From NCBI RefSeq assembly GCF_012276985.1, contig NZ_JAAXMM010000006.1, positions 186,001 to 250,000 of the forward strand: a stretch of DNA of 64,000 nt. Direction: 5' to 3'. The notes beneath the pieces are model-generated. The model saw nothing but the letters and a program-made list of their open reading frames with translations, was not told the DNA's origin and did no database searches. Position 1 is the stretch's first letter. Each line of letters starts with the position of its first letter. This DNA is from Agrobacterium sp. a22-2 (GTDB taxonomy: Bacteria; Pseudomonadota; Alphaproteobacteria; Rhizobiales; Rhizobiaceae). Positions 56,678 to 64,000 of this stretch are shown here, in pieces. The translations under genes and the position numbers were made by a program.

Positions 56678-57975
56678 TTCGAGGCCCAGAACTTCCAGAA
56701 CGGCTTTTTCTCGTCGGCAGACGGCACCGGCGCCACCGCGACGGCGTTTGGATTGGGGGCCGGAACGGGAACGTTTGCCGTCTGCTGGGGGGCGGCAGGC
56801 GCAGCCGGGGTCGCCTGTGCGGCATTGGCGGCCGCTGCTGCGGCTATCGTCGGTCCTGGAGCCGGCGGTTGCGCGGCGGGCGCCGTTGCCGGTGCTGATG
56901 GAGCGGCCGTGAACAACGGAGGAACGGAAGGATCGGCGACAGCCTTGCGCAGGTTGAGCGTCGGTGCGGAGGGATCCTCCACTTCCTTCAGCTTGAGCAG
57001 CTTGCCGGCCTTGAGCGCCGAGCCGGTCGGGGCATAGGCCAGATCGCGGCCCTTGCGCAGGTCGGCCACCAGCGCCTTGCGCTCGGCTTCCGTCGGATCG
57101 TACCAGACCTTGTCGTCGTATTTCTTCATCGCCTTGTCGAAGTCGCGCGCATAGGCCGTCTGGTAGGATGCCAGCGCGGCCTGCAGAGGTGCGGGCGTCG
57201 TCAAGGTCGGGCAGGCGGCGGCGGCGTTGAAGGAACCGCTGCCCTCGATCTGCTGGTTGAAGACGTATTTCTTGTCGCAGAAATTGACCTCGGGCGGCCG
57301 CTTGGTCACCTCGAAATTGTCATAGCCGACCTTGAGGTTCTGCCAGAAGGCATAATGCGGGCTGTGGCGGTGGCGTGCCATGTTTTCGGCCGTCAGGCGA
57401 AAGGGGAAGGCCTGAAGCTGGATGGTCTCCTGGCCGCCCTTGAAGGCGTCGCGGGCAAAGGCATAGATTTCCAGGATCTGCGCGTCGGTCATCGAATAGC
57501 AGCCCGACGAGGAGCAGGCGCCATGGATCATCAGGTTCGTGCCGTTGCGGCCGTTGGCCTGGTCGAAGCGGTTCGGATAGCCGGTATTGATCGCCAGATA
57601 ATATTTCGAATTCGGGTTGAGATGGTGCGGCGACAGCGAGTAGAAGCCTTCCGGCGCCTGTCGATCGCCTTCCTTGACCTTGGGTCCAAGCCGGCCGGAC
57701 CAGGCGCAGATCGTGTATTCCGCGATCTTTTCGAAGCGGTTGTTGGTCTTGGCCTTCCAGATTTCCAGAACGCCTTCTTCCTTGAAGATGCGGATGGCAA
57801 TCGGCGAGGTGCGTTCCATGCCCTTGGTGCGCATTTCGGTGAGAATGCGCTGCGGCAGCGGCTGCTCGACCTTGTTGCTGACATTTACAGGTGTATCGAC
57901 ACTATCCAAGGTGTCGTTGCAGCCGGAAAGGGCTGCTGCAGCGATCAGAACAAGTGCGGTCGATTTCAAACGCAT
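56674..57975 (-). CDS. L,D-transpeptidase (YkuD family) lipoprotein
   Basis: This 433-residue lipoprotein starts with a type II signal (lipobox LSGC, lipidated Cys19). The YkuD domain (about 55-190) ends in the catalytic motif MIHGACSSSGCYSM with His and the nucleophile Cys. The C-terminal 80 residues are Ala/Pro-rich low-complexity and end in FWKFWASK. It likely crosslinks peptidoglycan at 3-3 bonds or attaches outer-membrane proteins to it, as in rhizobia, where L,D-crosslinks are abundant. It is translationally coupled to tusA. Confidence 0.92.
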   Translation of the reverse strand: MRLKSTALVLIAAAALSGCNDTLDSVDTPVNVSNKVEQPLPQRILTEMRTKGMERTSPIAIRIFKEEGVLEIWKAKTNNRFEKIAEYTICAWSGRLGPKVKEGDRQAPEGFYSLSPHHLNPNSKYYLAINTGYPNRFDQANGRNGTNLMIHGACSSSGCYSMTDAQILEIYAFARDAFKGGQETIQLQAFPFRLTAENMARHRHSPHYAFWQNLKVGYDNFEVTKRPPEVNFCDKKYVFNQQIEGSGSFNAAAACPTLTTPAPLQAALASYQTAYARDFDKAMKKYDDKVWYDPTEAERKALVADLRKGRDLAYAPTGSALKAGKLLKLKEVEDPSAPTLNLRKAVADPSVPPLFTAAPSAPATAPAAQPPAPGPTIAAAAAANAAQATPAAPAAPQQTANVPVPAPNPNAVAVAPVPSADEKKPFWKFWASK

Positions 57976-58144
57976 TCCGGAAGCTCATTTGGCAGGGTCA
58001 GAAAGCTCCCGTTCGGGAGGGTTTCGGCATTGTTAACGCGACATGCTTCACAAAACATGAATCTCATATACGGCAAAGACGTTTCCGCCAATCCGATATA
58101 CCGGCAAAGTAGCAGCATTGTGACCAGCCGAGGCCGGTCACCTG

Positions 58145-59098
58145 CTACAGATTGCGGCCGATATTCAGGAATTTCTGGCGGCGGGCCGTGCGCAACTGGT
58201 TGCCGTCCTGCCCGGCCAGATCGGCCAGTGCCTTGGCAATCGTCTCGCCGGTGCGGTCGATGACCGTTTCCGCGCCGCGATGCGCGCCGCCGATGGGTTC
58301 CGGAATGATGCCGTCGATGACGCCCAGGGATTTCAGGTCCTCGGCGGTGATCTTCATATTGGTGGCGGCTTCCTTGGCGCGGGTGGAATCGCGCCAGAGA
58401 ATGGAAGCAGCCCCTTCCGGCGAAATCACCGAGTAGATGGCATGTTCCAGCATGTAGACGCGGTTGCCGGTGGCGATCGCGATGGCGCCGCCCGAGCCGC
58501 CTTCACCGATCACGACGGAAATCATCGGAACCTTGAGGTTGAGGCACATTTCGGTCGAACGGGCGATCGCCTCGGCCTGGCCGCGTTCCTCGGCGCCGAT
58601 GCCGGGATAGGCTCCGGCCGTGTCGATCAGCGTGATCAGCGGCAGGCCGAAGCGATCGGCCATTTCCATGACGCGGATGGCCTTGCGATAGCCTTCCGGA
58701 CGAGGGCTGCCGAAATTGTGCTTCAGGCGCGACTTGGTGTCATTGCCCTTTTCCTGGCCGATGACGGCGACCGGCTGGCCTTGAAAGCGGGCAAGGCCGG
58801 CCTGAATGGCGGCATCCTCGGCAAATTTGCGGTCGCCGGCCAGCGGTGTGAAATCGGTGAACAGCCGTGCGGCATAGTCGACGAAATGCGGGCGCGACGG
58901 GTGGCGCGCGACCTGCGTCTTCTGCCAGGCGTTCAGCTTGGAATAGATGTCCTCCATGGATTCGCGAACGCGAACTTCCAGCCGGCCGATTTCTTCCGAG
59001 GTGTCGATGCTCTCGTCCTCGGTGGCGATTTTCTTCAATTCATGAATCTTGCCTTCGAGGTCCGAAATGGGCTTTTCGAAATCGAGATAGTTAAGCAT
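58145..59098 (-). CDS. accA: Acetyl-CoA carboxylase carboxyltransferase subunit alpha
   Basis: This 317-residue subunit begins [15 protein letters not shown] and has the carboxyltransferase core: [41 protein letters not shown] and [19 protein letters not shown]. With AccD it transfers carboxyl from carboxybiotin to acetyl-CoA, the committed step of fatty acid synthesis. The ATG at 59098 gives the normal family N terminus. It follows xerD by 63 bases on the same strand. The 169 bases upstream of the L,D-transpeptidase gene hold nothing recognisable. Confidence 0.96.
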   Translation of the reverse strand: MLNYLDFEKPISDLEGKIHELKKIATEDESIDTSEEIGRLEVRVRESMEDIYSKLNAWQKTQVARHPSRPHFVDYAARLFTDFTPLAGDRKFAEDAAIQAGLARFQGQPVAVIGQEKGNDTKSRLKHNFGSPRPEGYRKAIRVMEMADRFGLPLITLIDTAGAYPGIGAEERGQAEAIARSTEMCLNLKVPMISVVIGEGGSGGAIAIATGNRVYMLEHAIYSVISPEGAASILWRDSTRAKEAATNMKITAEDLKSLGVIDGIIPEPIGGAHRGAETVIDRTGETIAKALADLAGQDGNQLRTARRQKFLNIGRNL

Positions 59099-59161
59099 GA
59101 GATCCGTTCCGATCGTTGTGCCCACAGGTATTGGGGCGCCTGTCTCCGGGTGCTGCCGGTC

Positions 59162-60109
59162 CTAATCCTGTTTTTTAGCCTGTTTGGCAAGGGGGTGGTG
59201 CGTTTGAACCAGTCGCTGCAGCCTTTCCTCCAGGACATGGGTGTAGATTTGGGTCGTCGAAATATCCGTATGCCCCAGCAATTCCTGCACGACGCGCAGG
59301 TCCGCGCCGTTTTCCAGGAGGTGGCTGGCAAAGGCATGGCGCAGGACATGGGGCGAAATCATGGCGGCGTCGAGGCCGGCGCGGATTGCCAGGTCCTTCA
59401 GGTCGCGGGCAAAGACCTGGCGGGGCAGATAGCCCTCCTTGCTGGCGGAGGGAAAAAGCCAGGGGCTGGGTCCCGCCTTGCCATTATCCTGCCGGGCCAA
59501 CAAGGCGCCGTAGCGACCAAGGGCGGTGACCGCCGTTTTCGACAGCGGCACCAGGCGTTCCTTGTTGCCCTTGCCGCGGATGACCAGAAAGCGTCCTTCG
59601 CGACCGAGCGTGTTGGCCGGCAGCGAGACGAGTTCGCTGACCCGCATGCCGGTTGCATAGAGGAGTTCAAGCAGGACCAGCATGCGGACGCGCAGAAGCT
59701 GGTGCTTGTCCTCGATCGCAGCCTCTTCCTCTGCAACCGAAAGCAGGCGGCTGACATCGGCAACCGTCATGGTCTTGGGCAGGCTGCGGTTTTTCTTCGG
59801 AGCGTCGAGAATGGCCGTCGGATCGTCGCCGCGGATGCCCTCGGCATAGAGGAATTTGTAGAACTGGCGCATGGCCGACAGGCGCCGCGCCTGAGAGGAC
59901 GGCTCGAAGCCGCGCTTTGCCAGGTCGCCGAGATAGGCCGACAGGTCGGCGGATGCGGCGTCGACGATACTGGTCGACCGCGCCGTGAGAAAACCGCGCA
60001 GATCATCCAGGTCCCGTTCATAGGACAGCAGCGTATTGCCTGCCGCGCCGCGTTCGGCGCTCATCATTTCGAGAAAGGCCTCTATGCGGGCGTAGCTCAG
60101 ATCGGACAA
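59162..60109 (-). CDS. xerD: Tyrosine recombinase XerD
   Basis: This 315-residue recombinase has the catalytic Arg in [40 protein letters not shown], and the Tyr nucleophile in [10 protein letters not shown]. Together with XerC, also in this window, it resolves chromosome dimers. TTG at 60109 is the start, with AAGGA seven bases before it. The xerD-accA order next to divergent aroK is a familiar alphaproteobacterial arrangement. Confidence 0.94.
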   Translation of the reverse strand: MSDLSYARIEAFLEMMSAERGAAGNTLLSYERDLDDLRGFLTARSTSIVDAASADLSAYLGDLAKRGFEPSSQARRLSAMRQFYKFLYAEGIRGDDPTAILDAPKKNRSLPKTMTVADVSRLLSVAEEEAAIEDKHQLLRVRMLVLLELLYATGMRVSELVSLPANTLGREGRFLVIRGKGNKERLVPLSKTAVTALGRYGALLARQDNGKAGPSPWLFPSASKEGYLPRQVFARDLKDLAIRAGLDAAMISPHVLRHAFASHLLENGADLRVVQELLGHTDISTTQIYTHVLEERLQRLVQTHHPLAKQAKKQD

Positions 60110-60128
60110 GACGGATCCTTGGGGACGT

Positions 60129-60287
60129 TCATTGCGAGGGCGCAGGCGGGTTCAGCCGTTCTGCCGGAATCTTGACGGTCACGTCGCGCGGCGTTGGCTC
60201 CACGAAGACGACGAGAGCCCACATGCTTCCATAGATCATCGCCGCGACGGTGGCGCATAGGAACAGAAAGCGGAACAATGTCGGCAT
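60129..60287 (-). CDS. Small single-pass membrane protein (52 residues)
   Basis: This short protein has one hydrophobic helix (about 4-30, [20 protein letters not shown]) followed by a Pro-rich tail ([20 protein letters not shown]). I do not recognise a family. It lies 19 bases upstream of xerD on the same strand and is divergent from aroK. The start at 60287 is the Met before the helix; the frame is open further upstream without support. A conserved small membrane protein at this site is likely, since the tail is coherent. Confidence 0.65.
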   Translation of the reverse strand: MPTLFRFLFLCATVAAMIYGSMWALVVFVEPTPRDVTVKIPAERLNPPAPSQ

Positions 60288-60437
60288 GATGTCATCCCCG
60301 GCGTATTGATGGTCGATGTTTATGATGAAGCGCGCAATCAGGGCAAGACGCCAGTTCGTGCCGGTCTTTCGGCATCCACGGCTTGACGCTGCGCGCTCAT
60401 TTGTCAATACCGTTGCAAAACACTTGCGAACAGGCCG

Positions 60438-61037
60438 ATGACGGATTTGCCCCTATCAGTAGCCCCGACACTCAGCGAGCGTGCCCGCGCGGCGCTTGGA
60501 CGTCGCAATCTCGTTTTCGTGGGATTGATGGGAGCGGGCAAGTCGGCGGTCGGCCGAGTGACAGCCCTGCAACTCGGGCTTCCCTTCGTCGATACGGATG
60601 CCGAGATCGAGCGCGTCTCGCGCATGACCATCAGCGAACTGTTTGCCGCCTATGGCGAGGAGGAGTTCCGGGCGCTTGAAACCCGGGTGATCAAGCGGCT
60701 GCTGCGTGGGGGCCCAAGAGTCATCTCGACCGGCGGCGGCGCCTTCATCAACGAGCGGACGCGCCGGCAGATCGAGCGCGGCGGCATATCGCTGTGGCTC
60801 AAGGCGGATATCGACGTGTTGTGGGAGCGCGTCAACAAGCGCGACCACCGGCCCCTGCTCAAGACCGAAAATCCCAAGCAGACTCTCGAGAAACTGATGA
60901 ACGAGCGCTATCCGGTCTATGCGACTGCAGACCTGACGGTGATCTCCCGGGATGTCCGCAAAGATGTGATTGTCAACGAGGTTCTGGCGGCGCTCGCCTC
61001 CCTTCCCAGTTCCAGTGAAAGCAAGATCGATGAATGA
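60438..61037 (+). CDS. aroK: Shikimate kinase
   Basis: This 199-residue kinase has the P-loop GLMGAGKSAVGR, DTDAEIER, the shikimate-binding EEEFRALET and GGGAFIN, and the lid motif with RRDHRPLL-like NKRDHRPLL. It phosphorylates shikimate in the chorismate pathway. It has an N-terminal extension of about 20 residues before the P-loop domain. Its last eight bases overlap the aroB start, so the next step of the pathway is coupled. Confidence 0.95.
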   Translation: MTDLPLSVAPTLSERARAALGRRNLVFVGLMGAGKSAVGRVTALQLGLPFVDTDAEIERVSRMTISELFAAYGEEEFRALETRVIKRLLRGGPRVISTGGGAFINERTRRQIERGGISLWLKADIDVLWERVNKRDHRPLLKTENPKQTLEKLMNERYPVYATADLTVISRDVRKDVIVNEVLAALASLPSSSESKIDE

Positions 61038-62157
61038 TGTTCAGTCCCCGGAACGCCTGGTGCATGTGCCCCTTGGCGAGCGCGCCTATGATATCCTGAT
61101 CGGCCCCGGCATGATCGGGCGGGCCGGCGGCGAGATTTCGACGCGGATCAAGGGCCGGAAGGCCGCGATCGTGACCGACGAGAATGTCGGCACGCTCTAT
61201 CTCGAGGAATTGATGGACAGCCTTGAGGCGGACGGGATCGAAGCCGTGTCCCTGTCGCTGCCGGCCGGGGAAAAGACCAAGAGCTTCGAGCACCTGATGA
61301 AGGTCTGCGACGTGCTTCTGGAAGCGCGCATCGAACGCAACGACGCGGTCATCGCGCTCGGCGGCGGGGTGATCGGCGATCTCACCGGCTTTGCCGCAGG
61401 GATCGTCCGGCGTGGCGTGCGCTTCGTGCAGATGCCGACTTCGCTGCTGTCGCAGGTCGATTCGTCCGTTGGCGGCAAGACCGGCATCAACGCCCGGCAG
61501 GGCAAGAACCTGGTCGGCATCTTCAACCAGCCGGATCTGGTGCTGGCCGACACGGGCGTGCTGAATTCGCTGAGCGCCCGCGAGTTCCGGGCCGGTTACG
61601 CCGAGGTGGCCAAGTATGGTCTGATTGATCAGCCTGATTTCTTTGCCTGGCTGGAAGGCAATTGGCAGGAGATCTTTTCCGGCGGCGCGGCGCGCATCGA
61701 GGCGATTGCCGCGAGCTGCCAGGCCAAGGCCGATGTGGTGGTCGCCGACGAGCGGGAAAACGGCCGGCGGGCACTGCTCAATCTCGGCCACACCTTCGGC
61801 CACGCTTTGGAAGTGGCGACGAACTACGACAGCCGACGGCTGGTGCATGGCGAAGGTGTGGCGATCGGCATGGTTCTGGCACACCAGTTTTCGGCCCGCT
61901 TGAACCTTGCCAGCCCCGACGATGCGGCCCGCGTCGAGGCGCATTTGAAGGCCGTGGGCCTGCCGATATCGATCAAAGACATTGAAGGCGAGATGCCGAC
62001 ACCCGATATATTGATGGACGCCATCGCCCAGGACAAGAAGGTCAAGGGCGGCAAGCTCACCTTCATCCTCACTCATGGCATCGGACGGTCCTTCGTTGCA
62101 GACGACGTTCCGTCGTCGGAAGTCCTGCGGTTCCTCACTGAAAAGCTGGAGACATGA
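61030..62157 (+). CDS. aroB: 3-dehydroquinate synthase
   Basis: This 375-residue enzyme converts DAHP to dehydroquinate using NAD+ and Zn2+ or Co2+. Motifs include LGGGVIGDLTGFAAG, MPTSLLSQVDSSVGGKTGIN, GYAEVAKYGLI and the metal-ligand region LNLGHTFGHALEVATNY with HGEGVAIGM. It overlaps aroK and its stop overlaps the CorC-type gene by four bases (ATGA), making a tight three-gene unit. Confidence 0.97.
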   Translation: MNDVQSPERLVHVPLGERAYDILIGPGMIGRAGGEISTRIKGRKAAIVTDENVGTLYLEELMDSLEADGIEAVSLSLPAGEKTKSFEHLMKVCDVLLEARIERNDAVIALGGGVIGDLTGFAAGIVRRGVRFVQMPTSLLSQVDSSVGGKTGINARQGKNLVGIFNQPDLVLADTGVLNSLSAREFRAGYAEVAKYGLIDQPDFFAWLEGNWQEIFSGGAARIEAIAASCQAKADVVVADERENGRRALLNLGHTFGHALEVATNYDSRRLVHGEGVAIGMVLAHQFSARLNLASPDDAARVEAHLKAVGLPISIKDIEGEMPTPDILMDAIAQDKKVKGGKLTFILTHGIGRSFVADDVPSSEVLRFLTEKLET

Positions 62158-63461
62158 CCATCGAGATCTTCCTGGCCAATCTGGCGGAATACTGGCTGCT
62201 GATCGTCGCCATTCTGGGCCTCATCATCGCATCGGCCTTCTTTTCCGGTTCCGAGACGGCGCTGACTGCTGCGTCGCGGGCGCGCATGCATACGATGGAG
62301 AACAACGGCGATATCCGGGCGAGGCTGGTCAACACGCTGATCGAGCGGCGCGACCGGCTGATCGGCGCGCTGCTGATCGGCAACAATCTCGTCAACATCC
62401 TGGCCTCATCGCTGACGACCAGCCTGTTCCTGGCTCTGTTCGGCGATAGTGGCGTGGTCTACGCGACCCTGGTGATGACGGCGCTGCTGGTGATTTTCTC
62501 CGAAGTGCTGCCGAAAAGCTGGGCGATTTCCAATCCGGACCGTTTCGCATTGCGTGTGGCACCGGCGGTGCGGCTGTTCGTGGCGGTCGTTGGGCCGGTA
62601 TCGAGCGGCGTCAACTTCATCGTCCGCGGGCTGCTGGGGCTGTTCGGGCTGACGCTGTCGAAGGAAACCTCGATGCTGTCGGCCCATGACGAGTTGCGCG
62701 GGGCGGTGGACCTGCTGCACCGCGAGGGCTCGGTGGTCAAGGCCGATCGGGACCGGTTGGGCGGCGTGTTGGACCTTGGCGAGCTGGAAGTGTCCGACAT
62801 CATGATCCATCGCACGTCGATGCGCGGGGTCAATGCCGACGATCCGCCGGAGGTCGCCGTGCGGGCCGTGCTGGAAAGCCCCTATACCCGCATGCCGCTG
62901 TGGCGCGGATCGACGGACAACATCGTCGGCGTCGTCCATGCCAAGGATCTGCTTCGGGCGCTGGCCGAGCCGAATGTCGAGCCGTCCAATCTCGATATCG
63001 GCAAGATCGCCCAGAAACCCTGGTTCGTTCCGGACACGACCAACCTGAAGGACCAGCTCAACGCCTTCCTGCGTCGCAAGGTGCATTTTGCCGTGGTTGT
63101 CGATGAATATGGCGAGGTGCAGGGCATCGTCACGCTCGAAGATATCCTGGAAGAGATCGTCGGCGACATTTCCGACGAGCATGACATCGATATTCAAGGG
63201 GTCCGCCAGGAAGCTGACGGGTCGATCGTGGTGGATGGAACGGTACCGATCCGGGATATCAATCGGGCGCTCGACTGGCATCTGCCCGATGAAGAGGCTA
63301 CCACCATTGCCGGACTGGTGATACACGAGTCGAAATCGATCCCGGAGGAGCGTCAGGCCTTCACCTTCTATGGCAAGCGTTTCATCGTGATGAAGCGGGA
63401 AAAGAACCGCATCACGAAACTCAGGATCCGTCCGGCGGACGAAGCGACCAAGCTCGACTGA
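62154..63461 (+). CDS. CNNM/CorC-type hemolysin family transporter (DUF21-CBS-CorC_HlyC)
   Basis: This 435-residue protein has a DUF21 membrane domain of about three helices (1-190) containing SAFFSGSETALTAASRARM, two CBS domains (about 215-340, IMIHRTSMRG and VVVDEYGEVQGIVTLEDILEEIVGDI) and a C-terminal CorC/HlyC domain. The family handles Mg2+ or Co2+ efflux. It is encoded right after aroKB, as in many alphaproteobacteria. It is convergent with bolA by nine bases. Confidence 0.93.
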   Translation: MTIEIFLANLAEYWLLIVAILGLIIASAFFSGSETALTAASRARMHTMENNGDIRARLVNTLIERRDRLIGALLIGNNLVNILASSLTTSLFLALFGDSGVVYATLVMTALLVIFSEVLPKSWAISNPDRFALRVAPAVRLFVAVVGPVSSGVNFIVRGLLGLFGLTLSKETSMLSAHDELRGAVDLLHREGSVVKADRDRLGGVLDLGELEVSDIMIHRTSMRGVNADDPPEVAVRAVLESPYTRMPLWRGSTDNIVGVVHAKDLLRALAEPNVEPSNLDIGKIAQKPWFVPDTTNLKDQLNAFLRRKVHFAVVVDEYGEVQGIVTLEDILEEIVGDISDEHDIDIQGVRQEADGSIVVDGTVPIRDINRALDWHLPDEEATTIAGLVIHESKSIPEERQAFTFYGKRFIVMKREKNRITKLRIRPADEATKLD

Positions 63462-63470
63462 GGCCTTCGT

Positions 63471-63752
63471 CTACCAACGTGTCGGTTCGCCCGGTGCGGA
63501 GGGTTCGATGGCGAGCGCATGCAGCCCGGCGTCGATTTCCGGCTTCAGCAGGTCGGTGACCGCCCTGTGGCGGGCCAGCCGCGGCAGGCCGGCAAAATGC
63601 GCCGATACGATCCGCACCCGCATATGGGTTTCGCCGGTGCCTGTGATGTCGGGCTGATGGCCTGCATGATGGGCGCTTTCGTCCAGAACGATCAAACGCT
63701 CAGGCCGGAAGGCTTCCTCGAGTTTTTGTTCTATCGTCTTTCGAAGCGACAT
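63471..63752 (-). CDS. bolA: BolA family protein
   Basis: This 93-residue protein has the BolA fold signature: VLDESAHHAGH and THMRVRIVSAHFAGLPRLARHRAVTDLL with the conserved helix-turn motif. BolA proteins work with monothiol glutaredoxins in iron-sulfur metabolism and affect cell shape. The ATG at 63752 matches family length; the open frame extends upstream but is not supported. It is divergent from the J-domain gene. Confidence 0.94.
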   Translation of the reverse strand: MSLRKTIEQKLEEAFRPERLIVLDESAHHAGHQPDITGTGETHMRVRIVSAHFAGLPRLARHRAVTDLLKPEIDAGLHALAIEPSAPGEPTRW

Positions 63753-63856
63753 TCGGTTACTCCCGTCTCGAGCCTTTGGAAAAAGCCCCACAAAGGCAAT
63801 AACAATCTGATTTGTCAATTCTTGTTGTGTTCGGGCAGAGGTCCCATACTTACGTG

Positions 63857-64000
63857 ATGAAGCTTGATTCAAAATATTTCGACAAGATCCGGACGCGCCG
63901 GAAGAAACCGCAGGAGCCGGAGAACACCACTCCGACCTGTCAGTGGGACGGCTGCGAGAAAACGGGTGCCCACCGTGCACCGGTCGGCCGCAATGCCGAA
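63857..64000 (+). CDS. J-domain (DnaJ-class) protein, 3' truncated by window edge
   Basis: The first 48 residues are visible: MKLDSKYFDKIRTRRKK, then CQWDGCEKTGAHRAPVGRN. This matches the N terminus of the small J-domain proteins encoded next to bolA in rhizobia; the J domain itself would lie beyond the window, so the assignment is by pattern and context. Confidence 0.65.
   Translation, partial: MKLDSKYFDKIRTRRKKPQEPENTTPTCQWDGCEKTGAHRAPVGRNAE

Overview
This window looks like a chromosomal segment of a Rhizobiaceae-type alphaproteobacterium (Rhizobium/Agrobacterium/Sinorhizobium relatives). The reasons are: an F1-only ATP synthase operon atpHAGDC with no F0 genes beside it; a C4-pathway hemA (5-aminolevulinate synthase) behind an FNR/FixK-type box; a 2-oxoglutarate dehydrogenase tail with MAPEG, LysE-type and SDR genes between odhB and lpdA; and a divergent pair of units, xerD-accA and aroK-aroB-CorC, followed by bolA and a J-domain gene. 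Species is inferred from gene content only. Most genes are dense, GC-rich and vertically inherited in character. There is no phage, plasmid replication module or CRISPR array.

Layout. 1-5.5 kb: end of the odh (suc) operon, with a low-GC orphan gene inserted after odhB and a clear terminator after lpdA. 5.5-9.8 kb: cytochrome b561 and a DUF2867 gene, convergent with xerC and two tandem TraB/GumN-family genes. 9.9-13.6 kb: an acyltransferase, priA and a small membrane protein. 13.7-18.9 kb: atpHAGDC with terminator. 19-21.4 kb: L-lactate dehydrogenase, a BigR/SqrR-like ArsR regulator with the diagnostic cysteine pair, and a LysR regulator. 21.6-27.9 kb: a soluble NAD-linked molybdenum formate dehydrogenase operon (fdsG-fdsB-DUF4287-fdsA-fdhD-fdsD). 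27.9-33.4 kb: a sigma-54 two-component system and an OFA-family (oxalate/formate) transporter. The transporter has a textbook -24/-12 promoter and two phased palindromes upstream.

33.4-42.7 kb (minus strand): cheW and a soluble double-PAS chemoreceptor, a 184-bp MITE-like element flanked by TA that supplies the stop codon of tamB, then tamB-tamA and a glycine-zipper lipoprotein. 42.9-46.7 kb: a minimal form II coxSLM-type molybdenum hydroxylase. 47-52.7 kb: hemA, a serine hydrolase, dxr, a P1B-type ATPase with a TPC motif, and tRNA-Arg(CCT). 52.8-58 kb: an M20 amidohydrolase, a D,D-carboxypeptidase, a His-rich CobW GTPase, TusA and an L,D-transpeptidase. 58-64 kb: accA, xerD, a 52-residue membrane protein, aroK-aroB-CorC, bolA and the start of a J-domain gene.

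Functional links. The most coherent accessory theme is small-carboxylate metabolism. Formate oxidation genes sit directly next to a sigma-54-controlled OFA transporter and its probable two-component regulator, and a second molybdenum enzyme (coxSLM) lies 10 kb away. The best candidates for undescribed biology are the palindrome/sigma-54 control of the OFA transporter, the TA-flanked MITE at the tamB 3' end, the DUF4287 gene inside the fds operon, and the low-GC orphan in the odh operon.
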